From NCBI RefSeq assembly GCF_014694385.1, contig NZ_JAAOCA010000007.1, forward strand, positions 62,001-126,000: DNA of 64,000 bases. Reading direction: 5' to 3'. Both the position numbers and the translations under genes were made by a program. Below the pieces are notes generated by a model, which was given only the letters and a program-made list of their open reading frames with translations, searched no databases and had not been told where the DNA came from. This document shows, in pieces, positions 47,103 to 55,394 of the stretch (the first letter of the stretch is position 1; each line of letters opens with the position of its first letter). The DNA comes from Pseudomonas typographi. Its GTDB lineage: Bacteria; Pseudomonadota; Gammaproteobacteria; Pseudomonadales; Pseudomonadaceae.

Positions 47103-47771
47103 TCAGGGCTCCAGGTCATAGCGGTTGGCCCGCCGTTCGAGGCGATGCTGCACGTGCGCCAGCACGGTGGCGAGCACCCAGTAAAGCAGGGCCGCGGTCA
47201 GGTACATGGCGAATACTTCGAAGGTGCGCGCGGTCACCAATTGTGCCTGGCGAAACAGCTCTGGCACCTGGATGGTCGCCGCCAGGGCGGTATCCTTGAC
47301 CAACGAAATGAAACTGTTGCCCAACGGTGGCAAGGCGGTACGCGCGGCCTGCGGCAGAATGGTGCGGCGCAAGGCCTGGGCGCGGGTCATGCCCAGGGTG
47401 GCGCAGGCTTCCCACTGGCCTCTGTCGATGGCACTGATCGCCGCGCGCAAAATTTCGCAGGTATAGGCGGCCATGTTCAGCGAAAAGCCAATCAGCGCCG
47501 CCGGTAGAGGGTCCAGTTCAATGCCCAGTGATGGCAGGCCGTAATAAATCAAGAACAGCTGCACCAGCAACGGCGTGCCGCGAAAGAACGACACATAGAC
47601 CTGCGCCACCCACCGTACCGGGGGCAGGCGCGACAGCCGCATCAAGGCCAGGCCGAACCCCAGCAGCAGGCCGAAGAACATCCCGCCCAAGCTCAGTACC
47701 ACCGTGAACCATGCCCCCTGCAGCAGAAACGGCAGGGATTCGTAGGCGACCCTCAGGCTCTCTTGGTTCAT
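47103..47771 (-). CDS. tcyL: Cystine ABC transporter permease
   Basis: A 222-residue permease of the His/Glu/Gln family with about five helices. The pattern YVSFFRGTPLLVQLFLIYYGLP and the loop EACATLGMTRAQALRRTILPQAARTALPPLGNSFISLVKDTAL are diagnostic. I start at the ATG at 47771 (MNQESLRVAYESLPFLLQGAW); it overlaps the binding-protein stop by four bases (ATGA), so the genes are translationally coupled. A further upstream GTG inside the previous gene is unlikely. Confidence 0.9.
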   Translation of the reverse strand: MNQESLRVAYESLPFLLQGAWFTVVLSLGGMFFGLLLGFGLALMRLSRLPPVRWVAQVYVSFFRGTPLLVQLFLIYYGLPSLGIELDPLPAALIGFSLNMAAYTCEILRAAISAIDRGQWEACATLGMTRAQALRRTILPQAARTALPPLGNSFISLVKDTALAATIQVPELFRQAQLVTARTFEVFAMYLTAALLYWVLATVLAHVQHRLERRANRYDLEP

Positions 47772-48571
47772 TGGGTGACGTCGGCACCGAACCATTTTTG
47801 CGAGAGCTGGGCCAGGGTGCCGTCGTCACGCAGTTGGGCAATGGCCTTATCGATGGCCGCCAACAACTGCGGTTCGTCTTTACGCAAGGCAATGCCCGAC
47901 TCCAGGCGCGAGAACGGCTCGCCGTTGGCCGCGAGTTCGCCATGGGTTTTTTTGACCATTTCCAGGGCTGCCAGGCGGTCTACCAGCGCAGCGTCGATAC
48001 GCCCGACCCGTAGGTCTTGCATCTTGGTGGGGTCGTCTTCGTAGGTTTTTACGATGGCGGCGGGTACTGTGGCCCGCACCCACTGCTCGTAGTTGCTGCC
48101 CAGGCCCACGCCGACTTTTTTGTTCGCCAGGTCCGCAGGGGTGTTGATCGTGAGGTGGTCCGCCGAGCGCGTCAGCGCCTGGATGCCGGACACGGTATAG
48201 GGCGTGGAAAAATCATATTTCTTGCGGCGTTCGTCGGAGATGGTCACCTGGTTGATCACCACATCGAGGCGCTTGGATTCCAGCGCCGCCAGCAGGCCGT
48301 CCCATTTGGTGGTTTGCAGCTTGGCCTGAATACCCAGTTTTTTGGCCAGCGCTTGGGCGAAGTCGACCTCGAAACCGCTGAGTTTGCCGCTTTCATCGAC
48401 GAAGCTGAACGGCGGGTAAGTGCCCTCCAGGCCCACGGTCAGGGTGCCTTTTTCACGGGTGTTCAACGGCGTTTCATCCGCCATGGCGGCGGTACTGAAG
48501 GCGCTGATTACGGCGAATGCCCCAACGGCGAGGGCGGCGGCGAAGCGGTGAGGCAAAGTGTGCAGCGGCAT
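47768..48571 (-). CDS. tcyJ: Cystine-binding periplasmic protein
   Basis: A 267-residue binding protein with a signal peptide cut near STAAMADET. Family features are GTLTVGLEGTYPPFSFVDESGKLSGFEVDFAQALAKKLG, TKWDGLLAALESKRLDVVINQVTIS, RRKKYDFSTPY and VGLGSNYEQWVR. The text is closer to FliY/TcyJ cystine-binding proteins than to glutamine or arginine ones. It is encoded after dcyD with a 19-base gap. Imported L-cystine, and possibly D-cystine, would feed DcyD and cysteine metabolism. Confidence 0.9.
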   Translation of the reverse strand: MPLHTLPHRFAAALAVGAFAVISAFSTAAMADETPLNTREKGTLTVGLEGTYPPFSFVDESGKLSGFEVDFAQALAKKLGIQAKLQTTKWDGLLAALESKRLDVVINQVTISDERRKKYDFSTPYTVSGIQALTRSADHLTINTPADLANKKVGVGLGSNYEQWVRATVPAAIVKTYEDDPTKMQDLRVGRIDAALVDRLAALEMVKKTHGELAANGEPFSRLESGIALRKDEPQLLAAIDKAIAQLRDDGTLAQLSQKWFGADVTQ

Positions 48572-48590
48572 GGCGGTTCCTTAAGTGTTG

Positions 48591-49592
48591 TTATTGGCCC
48601 GACCAAATGTCGGGGTAGGCGAACAGGCCCGGCGCACCGCCGGTGTGTAAAAATAGCAGTGGCCCCTCGGCGAACCGCTGCCGGGCCACCCCATCGAGCA
48701 AACCGGCCATGGCCTTGCCGGTATACACCGGGTCCAGCAACAGGCCCTCCTGGCTTGCCAACAATCTGATTGCCGCCAAGGTCCCGGCGTTTGGCTCGCC
48801 GTAGCGTGGCCCGTAGTAATCACCCCACAGCAGCGCGCGGTATGCCGCGGGCACGTCGGTACCGAGTAGCGCCGCGGTGCGTTGCACCAGGGTATCGACC
48901 TTGGCCGCTTGGGCCTGGGTCGGGCGGGATACCGTGATGCCGACCACCGGCAGCTGCGGCAAGGCCTCGGCGAGGGCCAGGGCCAGCCCCGCGTGTGTGC
49001 CGGCGCTGCCGCTGGCCAACACCAGCGCGGCAAAGTCTACCTTCAGCGCCTTGATTTGCTCGGCCAATTCCAGGCCCGCGCGCACGTAGCCCAAGCTGCC
49101 GACCGGGCTGGAGCCGCCCACCGGCACGATGTACGGCTGTTTGCCGGCGCTGCGTAGCCGCGTGGCCAGTGCCTCCAGTTGTTCATCGGCGGTGTCGAGG
49201 TGGTCGACCACTTCGACCTGCGCGCCAAACAACTCGAGCAACAAGCGGTTGCCGTTACCCAGGTAAGCGGGGTGCTCGGTTGCGATGGGGTTTTCCAGCA
49301 AAGCGAAGCACGCCAGGCCCAAGCGGGCGGCGAGCGCGGCCGTTTGGCGAACATGGTTGGATTGGATCGCCCCGGCGGTGACCAGGCAGTCGGCGCCTTG
49401 GGCCTGGGCGTCGGCGGCCAGGTACTCGAGCTTGCGCAGTTTGTTGCCGCCCAGCGCCAGCGGGGTGAGGTCATCACGCTTGGCGTAGATATCCCGGCCT
49501 AGCCAGGCCGAGAGGCGTTCGAGTTTTTCCAGCGGTGTGGGCGCCCCTAGCAGCGCCAGGCGGCTGAAACGGCTGAGCTGTGATGGGATCAT
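48591..49592 (-). CDS. dcyD: D-cysteine desulfhydrase
   Basis: A 333-residue PLP fold-type II enzyme that splits D-cysteine to pyruvate, ammonia and sulfide. The PLP lysine lies in GGNKLRKLEYL (Lys51). Other family text is TAGAIQSNHVRQTAALAARLG, VPVGGSSPVGSLGYVRA, SGSAGTHAGLALAL and PVYTGKAMAGLLDG. ACC deaminases are close relatives, but the cystine transporter in the same operon favours D-cysteine. I start at the ATG at 49592 (MIPSQLSRFSRL). It leads the operon and is divergent from the serine acetyltransferase gene. Confidence 0.88.
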   Translation of the reverse strand: MIPSQLSRFSRLALLGAPTPLEKLERLSAWLGRDIYAKRDDLTPLALGGNKLRKLEYLAADAQAQGADCLVTAGAIQSNHVRQTAALAARLGLACFALLENPIATEHPAYLGNGNRLLLELFGAQVEVVDHLDTADEQLEALATRLRSAGKQPYIVPVGGSSPVGSLGYVRAGLELAEQIKALKVDFAALVLASGSAGTHAGLALALAEALPQLPVVGITVSRPTQAQAAKVDTLVQRTAALLGTDVPAAYRALLWGDYYGPRYGEPNAGTLAAIRLLASQEGLLLDPVYTGKAMAGLLDGVARQRFAEGPLLFLHTGGAPGLFAYPDIWSGQ

Positions 49593-49798
49593 AGGGTTTG
49601 CCTGGCCAGTTAGATGCACGACTATAAGGAGTGGGCGTTAGGCGGGCAACCGCTTCAGCGGGCTTGGAACCCGCCGCCTTGGCTTAGGTTCAGATGAGCT
49701 GGAGTGCGGCTGAAACGTTCTTTTGCAACTGCTGTTTTCTGATCTAGAGTATGCGCCCGACGGCGCCCTGCGCCGCCCCACTGCCCAGGAGTGAAACC

Positions 49799-50743
49799 GT
49801 GAACGAGCGTGTACCGGGCCAGGCCCCTTCGGAGCCGTGGCAACTGCAAGAGATCGTGGGCCAATTGCGAGCTGCCCGGCGCCAATGGCGCCAACAGAAC
49901 GGTCGCAGTTGTGGCCAAAGCGGTGGCCGCCAGTTGCCCTCGCGGGAGGCCATGGCGGTCATCCTCGAGCAGTTGTGCGGGGCGTTGTTCCCCATGCGGC
50001 TGGGGCCGGTGGACCTTCGTGAAGAAAGCGAGGACTTTTTCGTCGGGCATACGCTCGACGCGGCGCTCAATGCCTTGCTGCTACAAGCCCGGCTCGAATT
50101 GCGCTACGCCCACCGCGAGGGCCCTTGCAACCTTGAGGCGCTCGATGCCACCGCGCTGCACGTGATCCAAGGTTTCGCCGCGGCGCTGCCGGCCCTGCGC
50201 AGGGAACTGGACACCGACGTGCTGGCCGCTTACCAAGGCGACCCCGCCGCCCGCAGTGTGGATGAAGTATTGCTGTGCTACCCAGGTGTGCTGGCGATCA
50301 TCCACCATCGCTTGGCCCACCACTTGTACCAGGCAGGGTTGCCGCTGCTGGCGCGGATTAGTTCGGAGTTGGCGCACTCGGCCACCGGCATCGATATCCA
50401 CCCCGGGGCGCAAATTGGTTCGAGTTTCTTCATCGACCATGGCACTGGCGTGGTCATCGGTGAAACCGCGATTATCGGGGAGCGCGTGCGTATCTACCAA
50501 GCCGTCACCCTGGGCGCCAAGCGCTTCCCGACCGACGCTGACGGCAGCCTGCAAAAGGGCCTGCCGCGCCACCCTATCGTTGAAGACGACGTGGTGATCT
50601 ACGCCGGGGCGACGATTCTGGGGCGGGTCACCATCGGCCAGGGTTCGACGATTGGCGGCAATGTGTGGCTTACCCGCAGCGTACCGCCGGGGAGCAACAT
50701 CACCCAAGCCAACCTGCAACTGGACGATGGTACCCAGAAATAG
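49799..50743 (+). CDS. epsC: Serine O-acetyltransferase (EpsC/CysE-type)
   Basis: A 314-residue enzyme that makes O-acetylserine, the carbon skeleton for cysteine. The N-terminal 190 residues are helical; the C-terminal third is a left-handed beta helix of hexapeptide repeats (IDIHPGAQIGSSFFIDHGTGVVIGETAIIGERVRIYQAVTLGAK, then IVEDDVVIYAGATILGRVTIGQGSTIGGNVWL). Catalytic histidine lies in IDHGTG. The start is a GTG at 49799 with CAGGAG seven bases upstream; an ATG at 49751 has no ribosome site. It is larger than housekeeping CysE and is divergent from dcyD-tcy, so it may serve sulfur-limited growth. Confidence 0.88.
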   Translation: MNERVPGQAPSEPWQLQEIVGQLRAARRQWRQQNGRSCGQSGGRQLPSREAMAVILEQLCGALFPMRLGPVDLREESEDFFVGHTLDAALNALLLQARLELRYAHREGPCNLEALDATALHVIQGFAAALPALRRELDTDVLAAYQGDPAARSVDEVLLCYPGVLAIIHHRLAHHLYQAGLPLLARISSELAHSATGIDIHPGAQIGSSFFIDHGTGVVIGETAIIGERVRIYQAVTLGAKRFPTDADGSLQKGLPRHPIVEDDVVIYAGATILGRVTIGQGSTIGGNVWLTRSVPPGSNITQANLQLDDGTQK

Positions 50744-50890
50744 CCCCCAGCCTGCGGCGAGGCGCACCGGGCCGAAGGCCGCCAAGGCTACGGCCCGGTG
50801 GGATGCAGCAAGGCGCAGGTGATCAACCACATCCTTGGCCGGTATAGGCGGCCCATGCAGTGCTGGCGCTCACGCTGAACGTGCGCCGGG

Positions 50891-51835
50891 TCAAGGTTGC
50901 CAGGTCGCCACGGCTTTGGCATCCACCGGCTTGGGCAACAGCTTGGCGCTTACAAAGGCATCGGCAATGGCCTGCTGCTCGCCCAATTGGTCGAGCGTCA
51001 CGGGCTGCACGTCGTAGGTACGGTGCGCGTTGGCCGCCTCTACCGTGGCCGGGGGCAAGTTGCCCCACAGCGGCCCAAGCACCTTGGCCGCATCCGCCGG
51101 GTTGGCCTTGGCCCAACGGCCAACCTTTTGCAGTTCGTTGAACACCACCTTCAACACGTCACCGTGGCTGTTGGCGTATTGCGTGCTGGTGAGGTAATAG
51201 CGTTTGTATTGCGCAAGGCCACGGGCCTCATCGAGGGTGCGCACGGGTAACTGTTGTTGCACGCTGGTCAAAAAGGGCTCCCAGGTTACCCAAGCGTCCA
51301 CCTTGCCGTTCTCGAAGGCGGCGCGCCCGTCGGCCGGTGTAAGGTAAGCGGGGCTGACGTCATCGATGGTCAGGCCGCCTTTTTTCAGCGCCGCCAACAG
51401 CAGGTAGTGGCTGCCTGCCGCCTTGGTCACCGCGATCTTCTTGCCTTTCAGGTCCGCCAGCCGTTGGATGGCGGAATCTTCATGTACCACCACCGCCTGC
51501 GCGTCTGGCGAGGCCGATTCCTGAGCAAAATACGCCAGTTGCGCACCCGCAGCCTGGGCAAACAGCGGCACGGTGTCTGCCACGTCGGCCGACACATCGA
51601 CGTTCCCCAGGTTCAAGGCTTCCAGCATCGGCAGCCCGCTGGCGAACTCATGCCAAGACACCGTGACCCCTTGCGGGGCAAGGGCTTTTTCCAACGTACC
51701 TTGGCTTTTGAGCAGGGTCGCGAGGGTTGAAGACTTTTGGTAGCCAATTCGTAAAGGCTCGCCGGCATAAGCCGATACAGCGGCGATACCGAACACCGCA
51801 GCCGCGGCGAGCAGGGTAAGCGAACGCAAGCGCAT
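50891..51835 (-). CDS. Aliphatic sulfonate ABC transporter substrate-binding protein (SsuA-like, second copy)
   Basis: A 314-residue periplasmic protein with a signal peptide cut near VSAYAGEPL. It carries the SsuA pattern LRIGYQKSSTLATLLKSQGTLE, WHEFASGLPMLEALNLGNVDVS, LADLKGKKIAVTKAAGSHYLLLAALKK and KVDAWVTWEPFL. It is a paralogue of the ssuA in the ssu operon at 55.4 kb, and both share the layout of residues around the ligand pocket. No permease or ATPase is adjacent, so it probably uses SsuCB or another system. It is divergent from the OprD-type porin. Confidence 0.88.
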   Translation of the reverse strand: MRLRSLTLLAAAAVFGIAAVSAYAGEPLRIGYQKSSTLATLLKSQGTLEKALAPQGVTVSWHEFASGLPMLEALNLGNVDVSADVADTVPLFAQAAGAQLAYFAQESASPDAQAVVVHEDSAIQRLADLKGKKIAVTKAAGSHYLLLAALKKGGLTIDDVSPAYLTPADGRAAFENGKVDAWVTWEPFLTSVQQQLPVRTLDEARGLAQYKRYYLTSTQYANSHGDVLKVVFNELQKVGRWAKANPADAAKVLGPLWGNLPPATVEAANAHRTYDVQPVTLDQLGEQQAIADAFVSAKLLPKPVDAKAVATWQP

Positions 51836-52214
51836 AGCATGACCTTAAAGGGGGTTGCCTGCCGGGCGGGCAGGTTGTCGAGGTTAAAAATTTAAACGAT
51901 ATAACCACGCTCCGGTAAAGAACTTATTGTAATAAGCTTAGCGCCCAGCGGTGGATGACAACGTTTTTAGGATATGGTTTCTTATGCGCAAATGTTCTTA
52001 ACACAATTGCAACAAAGGTTTAGTAGTTTCTAAAGAATTCTTTACTCTCTGCCAGGCCCCGCACAGGTACGACAACCCAAGGGCGGCCCAGCGAAGATGA
52101 GCTTGACTAACCGGTCACGCTTTGGCGCTAATGGCGCCGAGCTATCACAGCAAACGGGCGTATAGACCCGGTCACCCGCAACACAAAAATTAGAAAGCAA
52201 GAGGAGCACTACCA
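51836..52214. promoter_or_regulatory. Divergent control region between the sulfonate-binding protein and the OprD-type porin
   Basis: This 379-base gap holds two perfect AT-rich palindromes. CTTATT-GT-AATAAG lies at 51923-51936, near the leftward gene. TAAAGAATTCTTTA lies at 52031-52044, between the two. Both resemble the inverted repeat before oscA. No gene is seen. The region probably carries two divergent sulfur-regulated promoters. Confidence 0.55.
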
Positions 52215-53531
52215 GTGAACAAGTCTACCCTGGCACTCGCGGTTGCCATGGGCGTACTGGCCCAGCAAGCCAGCGCCGCCGGTTTCATCGAGGACAGCAA
52301 AGCGTCTATCAGTTCCCGTACTTTGTATTTCGATAACGATGCCCGCGAAGGCGGTGCTGACCAGCGCCAGACCGTTACCGGGCTGAAATTCGATTTCTTG
52401 TCCGGTTATACCCAAGGCACCGTAGGCTTCGGCCTCGATGTTCAAGGTATGGTAGGTATCAACTTGGGGGGTGGTATCGATAACCATTCGACCACTACCG
52501 CCAACACCGTCACCCCGGTTGACAGCGACGGCACACCGGTCAGTGATTGGAGCCGCCTGGGCGGCAATGCCAAGATCAAGTACTCCAAGACCGAGTTGAA
52601 AGTGGGTAATGCCCTGGCACCTAACCTGCCGATCCTGGTGTCCAACGATGGCCGCCTGCTCCCCGCGAGCTACCAGGGCGCGATCGTCACGTCCAAGGAA
52701 ATCGACAACGTTACCTTTACTGCTGGGCAACTGAACCGTGAAATCGGCCGCGCCTCGAGCAACTGGGCAGGCATCGCGGCCGGTGGGCGTAAAGGCTCTA
52801 ACGCGTTCCGTTTCGGCGGCGCCGACTGGAAAGTCACCAAAGACCTGACGCTGCAGTACTACTACGCCGAGTTGGAAGACTACTACCGGCAGAACTTCCT
52901 GGGTTTGGTGCACGTATTCCAGATCGCCCCGGACCAAGCCTTCAAGACCGACCTGCGTTACTTCAACAGCAAGTCCGATGGCAAGAACGGCGATGCCGAC
53001 TACTCCTACAAGAATGGTTACTATAAAGACGGTGGCGAGGTAGACAATAACACCTGGTCGGCGGCGTTCACCTACACCCTCGGTGGTCACTCGTTGACTT
53101 TGGGCCACCAGCGTGTAAGCGACGACGGCGGTATGGCGTTCCTCAACAACGGCAGCGTTGTCGATGGTCGGGGCCGTGGCGAAGGTGAAGGCGGTACTAG
53201 CGTGTACCTGTACACCGATATCATGTACAACAACTTCACCAAGGCCGGGGAAAACTCGACCTTTGGTATCTACTCCTACGACTTCGCCAAACTGGGCGTT
53301 CCAGGGTTGAAGGCGACCTACACCTACGTCAGCGGCCGCGATGTTCGCAACACCAGCGGCAACGGCAGCTATGACGAATGGGAAGCCGACTACCGCGTGG
53401 ACTACACCCTGCAGAGCGGCCCGCTCAAGGGGCTGGGCTTCTCGGCTCGCCACGCGACGTTCCGCAGCGAAGGCGTAGAGAACTTCGACCAGAACCGCTT
53501 CTACGTCAACTACACCTACGCCCTGTGGTAG
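52215..53531 (+). CDS. OprD-family outer-membrane porin
   Basis: A 438-residue porin with a signal peptide (AQQASAAGF) and the OprD-family start GFIEDSKASISSRTLYFDNDAREGG. The protein is rich in alternating aromatic strands and ends with a C-terminal aromatic strand FYVNYTYALW, as needed for outer-membrane assembly. OprD-type porins take up small carboxylates and amino acids; here its neighbours suggest sulfonates or sulfate esters. The start is a GTG at 52215 with GAGGAG upstream. A good intrinsic terminator follows. The substrate is inferred only from context. Confidence 0.9.
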   Translation: MNKSTLALAVAMGVLAQQASAAGFIEDSKASISSRTLYFDNDAREGGADQRQTVTGLKFDFLSGYTQGTVGFGLDVQGMVGINLGGGIDNHSTTTANTVTPVDSDGTPVSDWSRLGGNAKIKYSKTELKVGNALAPNLPILVSNDGRLLPASYQGAIVTSKEIDNVTFTAGQLNREIGRASSNWAGIAAGGRKGSNAFRFGGADWKVTKDLTLQYYYAELEDYYRQNFLGLVHVFQIAPDQAFKTDLRYFNSKSDGKNGDADYSYKNGYYKDGGEVDNNTWSAAFTYTLGGHSLTLGHQRVSDDGGMAFLNNGSVVDGRGRGEGEGGTSVYLYTDIMYNNFTKAGENSTFGIYSYDFAKLGVPGLKATYTYVSGRDVRNTSGNGSYDEWEADYRVDYTLQSGPLKGLGFSARHATFRSEGVENFDQNRFYVNYTYALW

Positions 53532-53552
53532 TAGTGGGTTGAGCCATGGACG

Positions 53553-53575
53553 CCCCGCTTCGGCGGGGTTTCTTT
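53553..53575 (+). terminator. Intrinsic terminator after the OprD-type porin
   Basis: CCCCGC (53553-53558) pairs with GCGGGG (53563-53568) around a TTCG tetraloop, followed by TTTCTTTT. It lies 21 bases after the stop. Confidence 0.85.
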
Positions 53576-53599
53576 TGCTTATGTTTTTATATTCCATAT

Positions 53600-53645
53600 A
53601 GTTATTTAGGAATTGTTATTTATTCTTTTTAAACTTGGCTATTCT
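53600..53645 (+). promoter_or_regulatory. AT-rich lsfA promoter region
   Basis: GTTATTTAGG and TTGTTATTTATTCTTTTTAAAC span 53601-53634, followed by a -10-like TATTCT at 53640-53645, 51 bases before the lsfA start. The TTATTC and TTTAAA parts recur before other sulfur genes in the window. Confidence 0.5.
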
Positions 53646-53695
53646 GAAGCAGAGTAAAACCCAACCACCGCGTTCCAACCAAAGGACATCGCACC

Positions 53696-54334
53696 ATGGG
53701 ACTCAAACTCGGCGATATAGCCCCGGACTTCGAGCAAGCTTCAAGCGAAGGCACCATTCGCTTCCACGAATGGCTCGGCGACAGCTGGGGTGTGCTGTTC
53801 TCTCACCCGGCGGATTTCACCCCGGTGTGCACCACCGAGCTGGGCTACACCGCCAAGCTCAAGGACGAGTTCGCCCAGCGCAACGTCAAGGCCATCGCGT
53901 TGTCAGTAGACCCGGTCGAATCCCATGTGAAATGGATCGAGGACATCAACGACACGCAAAATACCCAGGTGAACTTCCCGATCCTGGCCGACGCCGACCG
54001 CAAGGTGTCGGACCTTTACGACCTGATCCACCCCAATGCCAGCGACACCCTTACCGTGCGCTCGCTGTTCGTGATAGACCCGAACAAAAAAGTGCGCCTG
54101 ACGATCACTTACCCGGCCAGCACCGGGCGTAACTTTAACGAGATTTTACGGGTGATCGATTCGCTGCAACTTACCGACAGCCATAAGGTGGCCACGCCGG
54201 CCAACTGGCAACAGGGTGACGACGTGGTGATCGTGCCATCGCTCAAAGACGAAGAGGAAATCCGCCAGCGCTTTCCCAAGGGCTACCGCGCCGTGCGCCC
54301 CTACCTTCGGCTGACCCCGCAGCCGAACCGCTGA
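53696..54334 (+). CDS. lsfA: 1-Cys peroxiredoxin LsfA
   Basis: A 212-residue Prx6-type peroxiredoxin that reduces peroxides with a single catalytic cysteine. The active site is SHPADFTPVCTTELG with peroxidatic Cys45; there is no resolving cysteine in the C-terminal arm. LsfA was found in P. putida as a sulfonate-starvation protein, and the gene sits directly before the ssu operon here, matching that. AAGGAC precedes the ATG. A strong terminator follows, so it is transcribed apart from ssuE. It may protect against oxidants arising during flavin-dependent desulfonation. Confidence 0.94.
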   Translation: MGLKLGDIAPDFEQASSEGTIRFHEWLGDSWGVLFSHPADFTPVCTTELGYTAKLKDEFAQRNVKAIALSVDPVESHVKWIEDINDTQNTQVNFPILADADRKVSDLYDLIHPNASDTLTVRSLFVIDPNKKVRLTITYPASTGRNFNEILRVIDSLQLTDSHKVATPANWQQGDDVVIVPSLKDEEEIRQRFPKGYRAVRPYLRLTPQPNR

Positions 54335-54354
54335 ACTGATTTGCAGGGACTTTT

Positions 54355-54380
54355 GGGCCGCACATGCGGCCCTTTTTTTT
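54355..54380 (+). terminator. Intrinsic terminator after lsfA
   Basis: GGGCCGC (54355-54361) pairs with GCGGCCC (54366-54372) around a four-base loop, followed by eight T residues (54373-54380). It lies 20 bases after the lsfA stop. Confidence 0.92.
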
Positions 54381-54384
54381 GCTG

Positions 54385-54646
54385 CGCTTGGGGCCTGCCT
54401 CAGTGGCCGCAAGGCCGACACCAGCGCGCTGCGCATTACCCAGACCACGCTCATCGGCCTGAGCATGCTCACGCGCGCAGTGCACCAGGTATCTGGGCGG
54501 GCAGGCGCATCACTGTGGGGCTCTCCCGGGTGCAGTTCTTGCGGCTGATCAACAGCGTGGTTCTGCTCAGCGGGGTGATGCTGATCATCCGGTTTTTTCG
54601 TAAGCCTTGCCGCCCAGGTGTGGCCCGCGCGCGCGCAGGGCAATAG
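54385..54646 (+). pseudogene. Possible remnant of a small membrane protein (TauE/SafE-like C-terminus)
   Basis: From 54488 one frame reads WAGRRITVGLSRVQFLRLINS and then VVLLSGVMLIIRFF. This looks like the last helix of a TauE/SafE-family sulfite exporter, including the preceding GRR...LSR-x-x-FLR motif. Upstream (54390-54487), another frame reads ALRITQTTLIGLSMLTRAVHQ, which could be an earlier helix now out of phase. There is no start codon with a ribosome site and the lsfA terminator precedes it. I treat it as decayed; family assignment is tentative. Confidence 0.4.
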
Positions 54647-54654
54647 CGCGCATA

Positions 54655-54716
54655 GATAATAAAAGAATAAATAAATGAACAAATATGATTTAAGGATATA
54701 AAAATCCACTGCTAAG
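54655..54716 (+). promoter_or_regulatory. AT-rich promoter region of the ssu operon
   Basis: AAAAGAATAAATAAATGAAC (54661-54680), then GATTTAAGGATATAAAAAT and a -10-like CTAAGGT near 54713, lie just before ssuE. The AAAAGAATAA block is the reverse complement of the TTATTCTTTT block before lsfA. Confidence 0.5.
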
Positions 54717-54757
54717 GTAGGCGCCATTGCACAATGAATACACGCGAGGCGGTATCG

Positions 54758-55351
54758 ATGTTGGTCGTAGCGTTGGGGGGCAGCCCCAGTACCCGTTCCC
54801 GTTCCGGGGTCTTGCTTGAGCGTGCGAAGCTTGCCTTGCAAGGGAAGGGGGTGGAGGTGGTCACCTTTCAGGTGCGTGACTTCGACCCGCAGGATTTGCT
54901 CCACGCCCGCTTCAACAGCCCGGCGGTGTGCCATTTCTTGGAAACCGTGGCCAATGCCGACGGCCTTGTGGTAGCCACCCCTGTCTATAAAGCAGCCTAC
55001 AGCGGTGCGCTGAAAACGATGATCGACTTGCTGCCTGAACGTGCCCTGGCGCACAAGGTGGTGTTGCCCATCGCCACAGGCGGCAGTATCGCCCACATGC
55101 TCGCCGTGGACTACGCCCTCAAGCCGGTGCTGGCGGCGCTCAAGGCGCAGGAAATGCTTCAAGGCATCTTTGCCGACGACAGCCAGATCGCTTATGGCGA
55201 GGGCAGCGCCGCACCGCAGTTGGCGCCGTCGTTGGAACACCGCTTGGGCGCGGCGCTGGAAGAATTCCACAGCGCCTTGGCCCGCCGGCCACAGCCGGTG
55301 GAGCCGGGGCTGCTCACCGACCGCTTGCTCAGCGCACGTTGGAGTATCTGA
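54758..55351 (+). CDS. ssuE: NADPH-dependent FMN reductase of the alkanesulfonate system
   Basis: A 197-residue flavodoxin-like reductase that supplies FMNH2 to SsuD. Key text is [19 protein letters not shown] (phosphate loop), [22 protein letters not shown] (flavin site) and [27 protein letters not shown] choose the ATG at 54758 ([10 protein letters not shown]), the usual N-terminus, over one at 54734; a GAGG lies before it. It is the first gene of ssuEADCBF, and ssuA starts 43 bases after its stop. Confidence 0.93.
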   Translation: MLVVALGGSPSTRSRSGVLLERAKLALQGKGVEVVTFQVRDFDPQDLLHARFNSPAVCHFLETVANADGLVVATPVYKAAYSGALKTMIDLLPERALAHKVVLPIATGGSIAHMLAVDYALKPVLAALKAQEMLQGIFADDSQIAYGEGSAAPQLAPSLEHRLGAALEEFHSALARRPQPVEPGLLTDRLLSARWSI

Positions 55352-55394
55352 GCATTACCCTAAACCCCCTTTAACCGGTTCAAGGAGAGCGCGT

